DNA from: Allorhodopirellula solitaria
GTDB taxonomy: Bacteria; Planctomycetota; Planctomycetia; Pirellulales; Pirellulaceae
NCBI RefSeq assembly: GCF_007859855.1
Contig: NZ_SJPK01000008.1
Coordinates: forward strand, 174,375-238,374
Length of the DNA stretch: 64,000 nt
Direction of reading: 5' to 3'
Position 1 is the first letter of the stretch, and every line of letters starts with the position of its first letter. Below are positions 36,291 through 44,094 of this stretch, piece by piece. Both the position numbers and the translations under genes were made by a program. Under the pieces are notes generated by a model that was not told the DNA's origin, made no database searches, and worked only from the letters and a program-made list of their open reading frames with translations.

Positions 36291-36458
36291 ATGTTAGGCT
36301 GGGCTTTAACTTTTTTGGTCATCGCATTGATCGCAGGCGCATTCGGGTTCTTGGGTGTGGCAGGCACTGCGACCACCATCGCAAAAATCCTCTTCGTTGT
36401 GTTCTTGGTGCTGTTCGTGATCGGCCTGATCATGGGACGCCGTGGTCCAGTCGCCTAG
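36291..36458 (+). CDS. DUF1328 (YtjA-like) small membrane protein
   Basis: 55 aa, [20 protein letters not shown] at the start and [12 protein letters not shown] at the end. Two hydrophobic segments flank [16 protein letters not shown]-like sequence, the usual plan of the DUF1328 family (about 54 aa). Preceded by GGGAGACTGCC-ATG, a good ribosome binding site. Function unknown; members are often stress induced, and the CsbD-like gene downstream would fit that. Confidence 0.9.
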   Translation: MLGWALTFLVIALIAGAFGFLGVAGTATTIAKILFVVFLVLFVIGLIMGRRGPVA

Positions 36459-36557
36459 CGTGGGGTCCCGGTAAAGCCGCGGATTTAGATGGCCCTGCAC
36501 TTGAGTCGCGTTGTCGTGCTCAAGTTAGCAACGCACGATGAATAAATGTCGGTTTTA

Positions 36558-36612
36558 GTAGTGGACGAGGCGACGAGTCCAAAGCCGCAGGACTCGTCGC
36601 CTCGTCCACTAC
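36558..36612. repeat. Hairpin with perfect 23-bp arms
   Basis: Arms 36558-36580 and 36590-36612 are exact reverse complements around a 9-base loop. The arm core gtggacgaggcgacgagtcc also occurs in the miniature element at 7051-7441 and at 48218-48241. The hairpin sits in the 357-bp spacer between the DUF1328 and CsbD-like genes, in which nothing else was recognised. It is likely a minimal derivative of the same element family. Confidence 0.9.
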
Positions 36613-36815
36613 GACAGAAATTGATCGTGCGTTGCTTAGGGCTCATCGAGGACGATCGTAATGCTGGAGACGATCTCTTCCGATCTGCAGCACTGCGTGA
36701 GAGATGAGAGTAGAATTCGATTAGTCTCCCGCGATGTTAAATGCGTTTTGCTGCCGTCTGGCACTTTGAAGCCGCGGACGCTTTTCCCTTCATTCCCCCA
36801 CCAAGAGATTCAGTG

Positions 36816-37259
36816 ATGACAGATCAAGTAGCAACGGAAGAAAAATCGAGCGCCGATTGGGAATATGTCCGCGAAGCGATCGCAGAACGCTGGCCTCAGA
36901 TCAATCGTGATGAGCTGGCGGAATGCAAGAACGACTCCGGTGACCTGATCGAGTTCGTCAAGCAGCGTGTCGGCGCCAGTAGTGACGAGGTCGAATCAGT
37001 GGTTTCCGAGTTCGCCCCCAGCGAGACGGTCGTCGACCGTGTCAGTCAGGCGGCTAGCGACCAACTGCACAGGGCGAGCGAGTCAGCGCAGTACGCCTAC
37101 ATGCGGGCCGATGAATGTATCGCCGAGCGACCAACCGAATCGGTGGTGGCTAGTTTCGTCGCTGGGATCGTCGTTGGAGCGGCAGTTACCGCCCTCGTGA
37201 TGAGCTCGCGACCGGAGCCATCGACTTGGGATCGAGTGCGGACACGCTCCTGCTTTTAA
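36816..37259 (+). CDS. CsbD-like protein with C-terminal membrane anchor
   Basis: 147 aa from ATG 36816 (MTDQVATEEKSSADWEYVREAI); the longer frame has no support. The N-terminal half resembles CsbD/YjbJ stress proteins (W..V...I.ERWPQINRDEL......LIEFVKQRVG). The C-terminal half looks like ElaB/YqjD (DUF883): DECIAERPTESVVASFVAGIVVGAAVTALVMSSR, a membrane anchor. The combination suggests a membrane-tethered stress protein. The last codons adjoin the long-inverted-repeat element, so the extreme C-terminus may have been altered by its insertion. Confidence 0.72.
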   Translation: MTDQVATEEKSSADWEYVREAIAERWPQINRDELAECKNDSGDLIEFVKQRVGASSDEVESVVSEFAPSETVVDRVSQAASDQLHRASESAQYAYMRADECIAERPTESVVASFVAGIVVGAAVTALVMSSRPEPSTWDRVRTRSCF

Positions 37260-37967
37260 GGCTCATCCGCCGGAAGCGTGCGCCCGAGGTTTTCAAGGCA
37301 TGGCTCCCGTATCGAAGGATTTATTTGTGGGATGTGATTATCAATGTTAGACTGGCACTGCCGGGAGAAACGGAGCCGAGCTCTGCAGAGGTATCCAATG
37401 CTCGTTCAAAAATGCGTCCCTGACGAACAAACGCTCGCCAGGGACCGACAACACCATTGGCGTACCGCTTTTGCAGGGAAACGCTGGCGACCGAGATATC
37501 CCTTGCCAAGCCAGCACCTCGGCAGAGCTCGGCTCGAATGGCGTGGACTTAAGCAGCTTTACTCGAGTTTCACGGGCATCTGTTTTCGCTTCCGTCCGGC
37601 TTGTCCGGGCGGAGCGGCAACTGCAAGCTACCTGCAAAACGCCCTCGCCAGATCGATCTCCGCTCCGGGCTTGTCCCGGCGGAATCAGCGAATCAAGTCG
37701 TGTGACCGCCGGGACAAGCCCGAGACGGAGCACCGTTTCTACTTCGCATTTTTTCGGTAGCTGCCAGTTGATTCCTCCGCCGAGACAAGCTCGACGGAAG
37801 AATGTTTCACACGCGGCAATCGCTTAAGTCCACGCCATTCGAGCTCGGCTCCGTTTCTCCCGGCAGTGCCAGTCTAACATTGATAATCACATCCCACAAA
37901 TAAATCCTTGGATACGGGAGCCATGCCTTGAAAACCTCCAGCGCACGCTTGCGTCGGATGAGCCCTT
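37258..37967. mobile_element. ~710-bp element with ~126-bp inverted ends, no transposase
   Basis: Left arm 37258-37383 and right arm 37841-37967 are near-identical inverted copies, from (g)gctcatccg...aagcgtgcg outside to ggagccgagctc inside. They differ only at a handful of positions near the outer ends. Inside is a second, nested inverted pair (cgaatggcgtggacttaag at 37531-37549 and its complement at 37824-37842), plus an inverted gggcttgtcccggcgg motif near 37669-37710. The whole element is thus a set of nested palindromes. No open frame resembles a transposase. It abuts the stop codon of the CsbD-like gene. Confidence 0.85.
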
Positions 37968-37991
37968 AATCGACCCCCTTCGCCTTTTCTT

Positions 37992-38219
37992 CGGCCAACG
38001 ACTGGTCAATCACCTAATCGGTACCGGACACCCTTTCTTCGCCCGAAATTTTGAACCGCGAAGGAACGCGGCCCTCAGTGCTGCGCGGAAGTCGACCGTC
38101 GCTTGCCAAAAGCTGTCAAAAACAGCGTAGACAATGCCATTCGTACCGGACACCCTTTCTTCGCCCGGCCAACGACTGGTCAATCACCTAATCGGTACCG
38201 GACACCCTTTCTTCGCCCG
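37992..38219. repeat. GTACCGGACACCC repeats (RAYT/REP-like)
   Basis: A 54-bp unit is present twice and identical at 37992-38045 and 38166-38219. A partial copy (cgtaccggacaccctttctt and onwards) lies at 38142-38167. The core cggtaccggacaccctttct recalls repeats near REP-associated tyrosine transposase genes in planctomycetes, but no such gene lies in this window. Confidence 0.85.
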
Positions 38220-38382
38220 AGAAAGCCAAGAAGCGACTCGACGTGATCAATAAAAAAGCTGCAGACACTCCGCCCCCGTTTGGCTGGGTCGAAAGAGCAA
38301 GCCGATGATCCATCGGAACTGGCAGAGCTCGAGAACGAGATCAGCAAGCTCGAGGCCGAAGCGGCTGAGCTGCGAAAGTAGT
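38220..38382 (+). pseudogene. Frameshifted remnant of a small coiled-coil protein
   Basis: A frame reading KAKKRLDVINKK runs from 38221 to an A-rich run near 38256. After a one-base shift, the sequence continues LQTLRPRLAGSKEQADDPSEL...EISKLEAEAAELRK and stops at TAG 38380-38382. The joined peptide is a heptad-like, charged coiled coil. The 5' part is missing, replaced by the GTACCGGACACCC repeats. Confidence 0.55.
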
Positions 38383-38662
38383 TCGGAGATCACCCGGGAT
38401 TCAGCCTGAACGCAGGGGGCGGGTGAAGTCTTGCAAACAACCATTTCAGAAACGGCATGCCCCCGTCGTACGCCGAGTGCTGCGAGAACGCGTCAATCGT
38501 GACGCAATCGTGACTGAGCCCTCCCCGAGAAACTCGCTGAAGGCTCGTCTCTCGACCCTCCCAAGCTTCGCTCGGGAGGGTGAACCAGGATAGCGACCAG
38601 CGTTTTCTCAACGTTTCAACTCCTCGGACGCGATCCTGCACACGCATTGCACTGCTTCCTGC
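38383..38662. other. Non-coding spacer with a GC-rich hairpin
   Basis: Contains ccctccca...gcttcgct..gggaggg at about 38558-38581, a stem-loop without T-run. It could act as a bidirectional terminator between the remnant and the DUF1294 gene. Nothing else was recognised. Confidence 0.5.
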
Positions 38663-39016
38663 TCAGGCCGCATAGCTGAGCCAGGCCGCGAGGATGGCGA
38701 TGTGGATGGTGGCGGCGATCCAGAACCGAATTCGGAATGATCGCTTCTGGGTTTTGTGTCGAAAGCGTTGCGAGGCCCACCAGGCGCCGGGCCAACCACC
38801 GACCAGAGAGACGAGCAAGAGCGTCCGCTCGGAAATGCGCTGAGACCGCCTTGCAGGCGATTGCGCGCGACGCGAAGACGCTGAAGGCTCCGCCTGCGAT
38901 TTTCCGTTTTTTGTCGCCATCCGCTTGTCCCACCAGAACAAAACAATGGCAAGAGCACTGGCGAGAATCATTTCGATGACGATGATAGGTAGATAGCGCA
39001 TGGGCACCGAGTCCAT
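38663..39016 (-). CDS. DUF1294 membrane protein
   Basis: 117 aa, or 112 from the second Met (MRYLPIIVIEMI). The first membrane segment (IIVIEMILASALAIVLFWWDK) is followed by a basic linker, then the family hallmark ERTLLLVSLVGGWPGAWWASQRFRHKTQKRSFRIRFW and a final membrane segment (IHIAILAAWLSYA). Function unknown in the literature. It is divergent from the helicase gene, with 32 bp between the starts. Confidence 0.88.
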   Translation of the reverse strand: MDSVPMRYLPIIVIEMILASALAIVLFWWDKRMATKNGKSQAEPSASSRRAQSPARRSQRISERTLLLVSLVGGWPGAWWASQRFRHKTQKRSFRIRFWIAATIHIAILAAWLSYAA

Positions 39017-39048
39017 TTTTTATTTCAGTTTTCGTTCGGACTCATCGC

Positions 39049-41280
39049 ATGTCGGCACGTTCTCGTAAAGGTCGATCCGCCCGGCCAGATACCTCTCATC
39101 AGAAAAATCAACGCCAGAATCGCAGCTCGAGCGGTCATGAAGTGCGTTTAGCACAGGCCGCGGACTCCTTTGGCGATGGGATTGGGGGGCGAAGCTCGGC
39201 TGGTGGGAAGTCGGCAAAAAAGAAAAAATCGGCCAAGCATGCCAAGCTCGCCGATGCCTCCGATGCGGCACCACGCGAGGTGCCCTACCCGCAGGGTTTG
39301 CCGACGGATCGGCCGCTCGATGTCGACGACTACTTCGATCAGCTCGCTCTGTGGTTGGATCTCGAGGCCGATGCGGAGCGCGCGCGGCTGGCGCGACTCC
39401 GCCAGATTCGCAACGAGCGAGATGTTGAGAGCACGGGGCAAGCGATCGTGGGTCTCGATTTGGTCGATTACCACACTGGCTTGGCCGGGCGGTATCTCTT
39501 GGACCTGGCAAAACCGGCCCGCCAGCAACTGCCCATGAACCGGCTCAAGGTCGGTTCGCCAGTTGTATTGTCCAACGACGCGGACCCTTCCGATGAGGGC
39601 ATTGCCGGTGTCGTTAGCCTACGCAAGAACCATCAGATTCAGATCGCCACGGAAGTCTTTCCTGATCCCGAGGCGCCCCAGGCCAAATCGAGCAAGCGTG
39701 CTCAAGGGGCGATCGGAGAGATTCGCTACCGATTGGATCTGTCACCCGATGAGACGACGCGCAAGCGTCAACTCGTTGCGATGGCAAGAGCTCGCACCGA
39801 GCGTGGCCGCGGTGGCCGGCTGCGGGATGTCTTGTTGGGAAGCGACTCTCCCCGCTTTGACGGAAAGAAGCTCAGTGCCGGGCCACTGAGCGCGGACACG
39901 ATTGCCGAAGAACGAGCCGATCTTCGCTTTCGCACCGAGCTCAATCCGCCGCAGCAAGATGCGGTCGCATTCGCATTGCTCGCCGATGACGTTGCGATCA
40001 TTCACGGGCCACCGGGGACGGGAAAAACCACGACACTGGCCGAGGTGATCGCTCAAGCGGTCGATCGCGGTGAGCGGGTGCTGGCGTGTGCGGCGAGCAA
40101 TACGGCCGTCGACAATCTACTCGAACGCGTGCAGCGGCTGGTTCCCTATGTCGTCCGGGTGGGCCACCCGGCCCGTGTGTTCGAGCATTTGCGGGACTAC
40201 ACGCTCGACGGACAGGTCGAGAAGGATCCGTCGAGCCACGTGGTGAAGGATCTCCGCCGTGAACTCGAGCAATGCTTGCGAATGGCCCAGCGCGCCCCGG
40301 GAGGCCGCCAGCGCGGTGAGTGGTTCGCCCAGGCCGGGCGACTGCGCGGGCAGATCCGATCCTTGGAAAAATCCATCGTGCGCGGCGTCCTCGATCGTGC
40401 CGATGTGATCTGCACGACCATGACCCTCGACGAGGAATTACTCGGTGACGAGCGGTTCGATTTGATCGTCATCGATGAAGCGTGTCAGAGCACCGAAGGT
40501 GGCATGTGGCAGGCCATCCTGCGAGCCGATCGACTGATCATCGCAGGTGACCACTGTCAATTGCCACCCACCGTCCTGAGCGACGAGGCGGCAAGGATTG
40601 GGATGCGTGATTCTCTCATGCAGCGGCTCGTTCAACGCTTTGGAGAACCCGTCTACCGGCGTTTGACCGTGCAATACCGGATGCATGAAGCGATCATGAG
40701 ATTCAGTAGTGATCATTTCTATGAGGGGTCGCTGATTGCTGACGCCTCGGTTCGGTCTCACCTGTTGTCCGATATCGAGGGCGTCGACCAGACGTCTCTG
40801 ACCGAATCGCCGTTGCTTTGGATTGATACGGCGGGCGCGGGCTATGAGGAAGAGCTCGAACCCGATGGCCAGAGCAAACTGAATCCGGCGGAAGCAAATC
40901 TGGTTGTGGATCTCGTCCATCAACTCGTTGACGCGGGCATCGAAGGTGAGGAGATCGCGATCATTGCCCCCTACGCGGCCCAGGTGCGATTGCTTCGCTC
41001 ACGACTCGATCTCGAGGGATTGCAGGTCGATACGGTCGACGGTTTTCAGGGCCGCGAGAAAGAAGTCGTGTTGTTGACAATGGTCCGCAGCAATCCGGAA
41101 GCCATCATTGGATTCTTGTCCGATCGGCGGCGTAGCAACGTGGCCATGACGCGAGCCAAGCGCAAGCTGATTATTGTCGGCGATAGCGCGACATTATGTG
41201 TTCATGAATTCTACGCCGATGTGCTGAAGTACTTTGAAGACAACAATGCTTACCAAAGCGTGTTTGAGCACGAATGCTAA
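39049..41280 (+). CDS. Upf1/IGHMBP2-like superfamily 1 helicase
   Basis: 743 aa. A basic, low-complexity N-terminus (KSAKKKKSAKHAK) is followed by an SF1B helicase: Q motif LNPPQQDAVAFAL, Walker A GPPGTGKTTTLAEVI (~320), Walker B LIVIDEACQS, motif III IIAGDHCQLPPTV, motif IV/V LTVQYRMHEAIM and VDTVDGFQGREKEVV, and motif VI NVAMTRAKRKLIIVG. The layout of a beta-barrel-like N-terminal region before the AAA_11/AAA_12 core fits the IGHMBP2/SMUBP-2 group. Likely a DNA or RNA unwinding enzyme. The stop overlaps the convergent next gene by 4 bp. Confidence 0.93.
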   Translation: MSARSRKGRSARPDTSHQKNQRQNRSSSGHEVRLAQAADSFGDGIGGRSSAGGKSAKKKKSAKHAKLADASDAAPREVPYPQGLPTDRPLDVDDYFDQLALWLDLEADAERARLARLRQIRNERDVESTGQAIVGLDLVDYHTGLAGRYLLDLAKPARQQLPMNRLKVGSPVVLSNDADPSDEGIAGVVSLRKNHQIQIATEVFPDPEAPQAKSSKRAQGAIGEIRYRLDLSPDETTRKRQLVAMARARTERGRGGRLRDVLLGSDSPRFDGKKLSAGPLSADTIAEERADLRFRTELNPPQQDAVAFALLADDVAIIHGPPGTGKTTTLAEVIAQAVDRGERVLACAASNTAVDNLLERVQRLVPYVVRVGHPARVFEHLRDYTLDGQVEKDPSSHVVKDLRRELEQCLRMAQRAPGGRQRGEWFAQAGRLRGQIRSLEKSIVRGVLDRADVICTTMTLDEELLGDERFDLIVIDEACQSTEGGMWQAILRADRLIIAGDHCQLPPTVLSDEAARIGMRDSLMQRLVQRFGEPVYRRLTVQYRMHEAIMRFSSDHFYEGSLIADASVRSHLLSDIEGVDQTSLTESPLLWIDTAGAGYEEELEPDGQSKLNPAEANLVVDLVHQLVDAGIEGEEIAIIAPYAAQVRLLRSRLDLEGLQVDTVDGFQGREKEVVLLTMVRSNPEAIIGFLSDRRRSNVAMTRAKRKLIIVGDSATLCVHEFYADVLKYFEDNNAYQSVFEHEC

Positions 41281-41795
41281 AAGCCTTCGACGACACGGCG
41301 CCCAACGGCGGAGAAGATTGGCGACGGATCGTGCCACTCCGGACGCAGAATGTAGCATTGGTCAATCGCGTCAGGGTCTGAGAATAGAAACGCGATTGCG
41401 TGATCGATGGTACCGCAGTTGGCAGCGGCGTCCCAACCGTCGATTGCCAGCACTTCGTTCTCGTTGAGGTGCGCCGGCAAGGAGTCTGCGGTGTGCGGTG
41501 GGAGCACTACCGCCAGACGGCCACCCGATTCCTGTCGACGCGCCAACTTGTCCCATTGCGGTGTCCAGTGATCCGGGGCTTCGATGATCACGCCCAGACC
41601 GCTGGCGAAGCGATGATCGAGCGCACTGAAAATCTCGCCTAGATTGGCAACCGAGTGGAACGATGTCACGGAGATCGACGGAGTGCTCCTGTCGACCGGC
41701 CGAGGAGCTCCCATCATGGCGAAGCTGTTTGCCAGCGTCGGTGCGAGAGCACGGGGCAAGGGGAAAGGTGAGGTGGTGATCGTTTGCATGGACAT
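41277..41795 (-). CDS. Hypothetical protein
   Basis: 172 aa starting MSMQTITTSPFPL. No signal peptide or membrane segment and no recognised family. Phrases such as NEVLAIDGWDAAANCGTIDHAIAFLFSDPDAIDQCYILRPEWHD give it the character of a real globular protein. It lies tail to tail with the helicase gene (4-bp overlap) and head to head with the response regulator gene (~145 bp). Confidence 0.6.
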   Translation of the reverse strand: MSMQTITTSPFPLPRALAPTLANSFAMMGAPRPVDRSTPSISVTSFHSVANLGEIFSALDHRFASGLGVIIEAPDHWTPQWDKLARRQESGGRLAVVLPPHTADSLPAHLNENEVLAIDGWDAAANCGTIDHAIAFLFSDPDAIDQCYILRPEWHDPSPIFSAVGRRVVEGF

Positions 41796-41939
41796 GGTTA
41801 TAATCTGCTGCAGAATAGGAATGGTTGTGCGTCAATCGGCGAGACGGTTTCCAACGACAACCATATTCTGGCACGGCACCTGAAACGCATCATGAACGTG
41901 GTCTAAAGATTTCTTCATGTTCGATAGAAAGGCTTAACG

Positions 41940-42629
41940 ATGAGCGTCCGCATTCTCGTAATCGAAGACGATCCTGGCATCGCGGATTTCCTCGTCCGCG
42001 GGCTCGTCGAAGAGGGATATGTGGTCGAGCATGCTGCCGATGGGCGGCATGGATGGCTGCGACTGCAGTCCGAAACGTGGGACCTGGTGCTGTTGGATTG
42101 GTGGCTGCCGGGCGAGGATGGCATTCACATTCTGCAGCGATACCGACAGAAGAATCGCACCACGCCGGTGCTTTTTTTAACCGCTCGCGATGGAGTGACC
42201 GAACGCGTCACGGGGCTGGATGCGGGGGCGGACGATTACCTGACCAAACCCTTTGCTTTCGAGGAACTGCTGGCGCGAGTACGTGTCCTGCTGCGGCGTC
42301 CCAACCAATCGGACTCGGTCTATTTGGACTATCGAGACATTCGCATTGATCTGGCTCAACAGCGTGCCAGCCGCAGTGGTGAAGCACTCGATTTGACCGC
42401 GAAAGAGTTTTCGTTGCTGACCATGTTCCTTCGGAACCCTCAGCGAGTGCTTTCGCGGACCCGGATTTATGAGACGGTTTGGGACGAGAACTTTGACGGG
42501 TTGTCCAATACGCTGGAAGTGCACATCAAAGACTTGCGGCGCAAACTCGAGAAGTTTGGTCCTCGCGTCATCCAAACCCGACGCGGCCAAGGTTACATTC
42601 TCGAAGCACCTCTCTCGGCAGACGCATGA
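41940..42629 (+). CDS. OmpR-family response regulator
   Basis: 229 aa. The receiver domain has EDD at the start (ILVIEDDPGIADFLVRG), the phosphorylated Asp53 in LVLLDWWLPGEDG, and the conserved Thr and Lys in LTARDG and YLTKPF. The winged-helix output domain ends in TVWDENFDGLSNTLEVHIKDLRRKLEKFGPRVIQTRRGQGYIL. Overlaps the kinase gene by 4 bp (ATGA), so the pair is translationally coupled. Resembles heavy-metal or envelope-sensing pairs (CusR-like), but the signal is unknown. Confidence 0.95.
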   Translation: MSVRILVIEDDPGIADFLVRGLVEEGYVVEHAADGRHGWLRLQSETWDLVLLDWWLPGEDGIHILQRYRQKNRTTPVLFLTARDGVTERVTGLDAGADDYLTKPFAFEELLARVRVLLRRPNQSDSVYLDYRDIRIDLAQQRASRSGEALDLTAKEFSLLTMFLRNPQRVLSRTRIYETVWDENFDGLSNTLEVHIKDLRRKLEKFGPRVIQTRRGQGYILEAPLSADA

Positions 42630-44068
42630 CACTGACCACCCGCGTTTCCGCCTTTTTTCTCGTCATGCTCGCTGCTGCCTTGGCAGTCTACTCGCTCGCG
42701 TTCTATTCGGTCACAAGTCGGCAGATTCATTTCCAGTTTGAACGTGAGATGAGCGGTGTTCTCAACGCCTTGGTGGCAGCCGCTGAGGTGGAGGATACCG
42801 AGGTCAAGTGGCAACCCTTGGAACACTCGATCGCGTTTGGATCCCTCGATGAGTTTGGCGAGGTCGAGTGGATTGTCATCGGTGACCAACAGATCATGGT
42901 GGAGTCCGCCCGGAGCGTGGATCCAGCTTTTCAGAAGGAGGCGAGAGAATTGGTTGCCTCCAGCGTCGACCGCGGGGCACTGCATATCGAAGCGTCGCGA
43001 TCAGAACCTCGGCTAATGATGTATCGACGCTTGCAAGCCCCACACCCGCAAGCGATCGCTCGCGAGCTGGATGAGTTTGACGAAGTCATGGTATTTGTCA
43101 GCCGGTCGACGGTCAAACGTGATGCGCTGCTCTGGCGGTTAACCACTCTGGTAATCCTTTTACCATTAGCGGCTTGGTTGATCGCAGCGATCCTGGGCCG
43201 TTGGGCTGTCCGGCAATCACTTCGCCCCGTTTCGAAGATGTCCGAGCAGGCCCAAATGATTGCGGGGACCGATTTTCAGACACGTCTGCAGGTAGACGAT
43301 ACCGGTGACGAACTCGCCGAGTTGGGGCTGGCTTTCAATCGATTACTCGATCGCCAACAGGTTGCCTTTGAGCAGCAGCGTCGCTTTGCAGGAGACGCGG
43401 CGCACGAACTCAGGTCCCCCATCACGGTGCTGATGGGAGAGATTGATGTTACTCTCCGCCGCCCACGCTCCGAAACGGAGTACCAGGGTGCACTGGAGGT
43501 GTTGCGAAAGCAAACCAAGACGCTGCAGGAGATTGTGGAATCGCTGTTGTTCTTGGCCCGGAGCGAGGGCGATGCAACGCTGCCCGAATTGCAGCCCATC
43601 GACCTACATTCCTGGCTGGACAACCATTTCCGATCCTGGGCGAACCGACCTCGCGGTACCGACCTGCAACTGCAGAACCATCTCGAGGCCTCCACCACTG
43701 TGTTGGGCACGAACTCTCTTTTAGCTCAGATTGTTGAGAACCTCGTTTCCAATGCACTGAAGTACAGCGAACCGGGGACGCCCGTGGTGGTGAGTGCGGA
43801 GTGTGTGGAGGAAGAGGTATTGATCGAGGTTGCCGATTCTGGCTACGGGATCAGCGATGCGGATCAGGAGCATCTCTTCGATGCTTTCTTTCGCTCCAGC
43901 GATGCGAGAAACCGGGGGATTGCTGGCAACGGCCTCGGGCTGGCCATTGCCAGCCGGATTGCAAATGCATTGGGCGGCAGGCTGCAGTGCACGAGCAGGC
44001 TCGGCCAAGGCAGCCGATTCGGATTGTATTTGCCCGTGAATGCTCGTCCGGAGCCAGCGGACCATTGA
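42626..44068 (+). CDS. Sensor histidine kinase
   Basis: 480 aa. N-terminal membrane segment (VSAFFLVMLAAALAVYSLAFY), a periplasmic sensor of ~130 residues, second membrane segment (LTTLVILLPLAAWLIAAILG), HAMP, a HisKA domain with the phosphoacceptor in FAGDAAHELRSPITVLMGEID, and an ATPase domain with N-box VENLVSNALKYS, G1 DSGYGISD and G2 GNGLGLAIASRI. A partner of the regulator encoded just before it, CusS/QseC-like in layout. Confidence 0.95.
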   Translation: MTLTTRVSAFFLVMLAAALAVYSLAFYSVTSRQIHFQFEREMSGVLNALVAAAEVEDTEVKWQPLEHSIAFGSLDEFGEVEWIVIGDQQIMVESARSVDPAFQKEARELVASSVDRGALHIEASRSEPRLMMYRRLQAPHPQAIARELDEFDEVMVFVSRSTVKRDALLWRLTTLVILLPLAAWLIAAILGRWAVRQSLRPVSKMSEQAQMIAGTDFQTRLQVDDTGDELAELGLAFNRLLDRQQVAFEQQRRFAGDAAHELRSPITVLMGEIDVTLRRPRSETEYQGALEVLRKQTKTLQEIVESLLFLARSEGDATLPELQPIDLHSWLDNHFRSWANRPRGTDLQLQNHLEASTTVLGTNSLLAQIVENLVSNALKYSEPGTPVVVSAECVEEEVLIEVADSGYGISDADQEHLFDAFFRSSDARNRGIAGNGLGLAIASRIANALGGRLQCTSRLGQGSRFGLYLPVNARPEPADH

Positions 44069-44094
44069 GGGTGAGGGGGAATGCGCGTGTGGGG

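Noticed and set aside
37344-37827. Overlapping open frames within the 710-bp element
   Set aside because: No resemblance to transposases; produced by the inverted repeats.
37992-38219. Possible CRISPR array of 54-bp units
   Set aside because: Only two full copies with unequal spacing and a partial copy; no spacer-repeat regularity.
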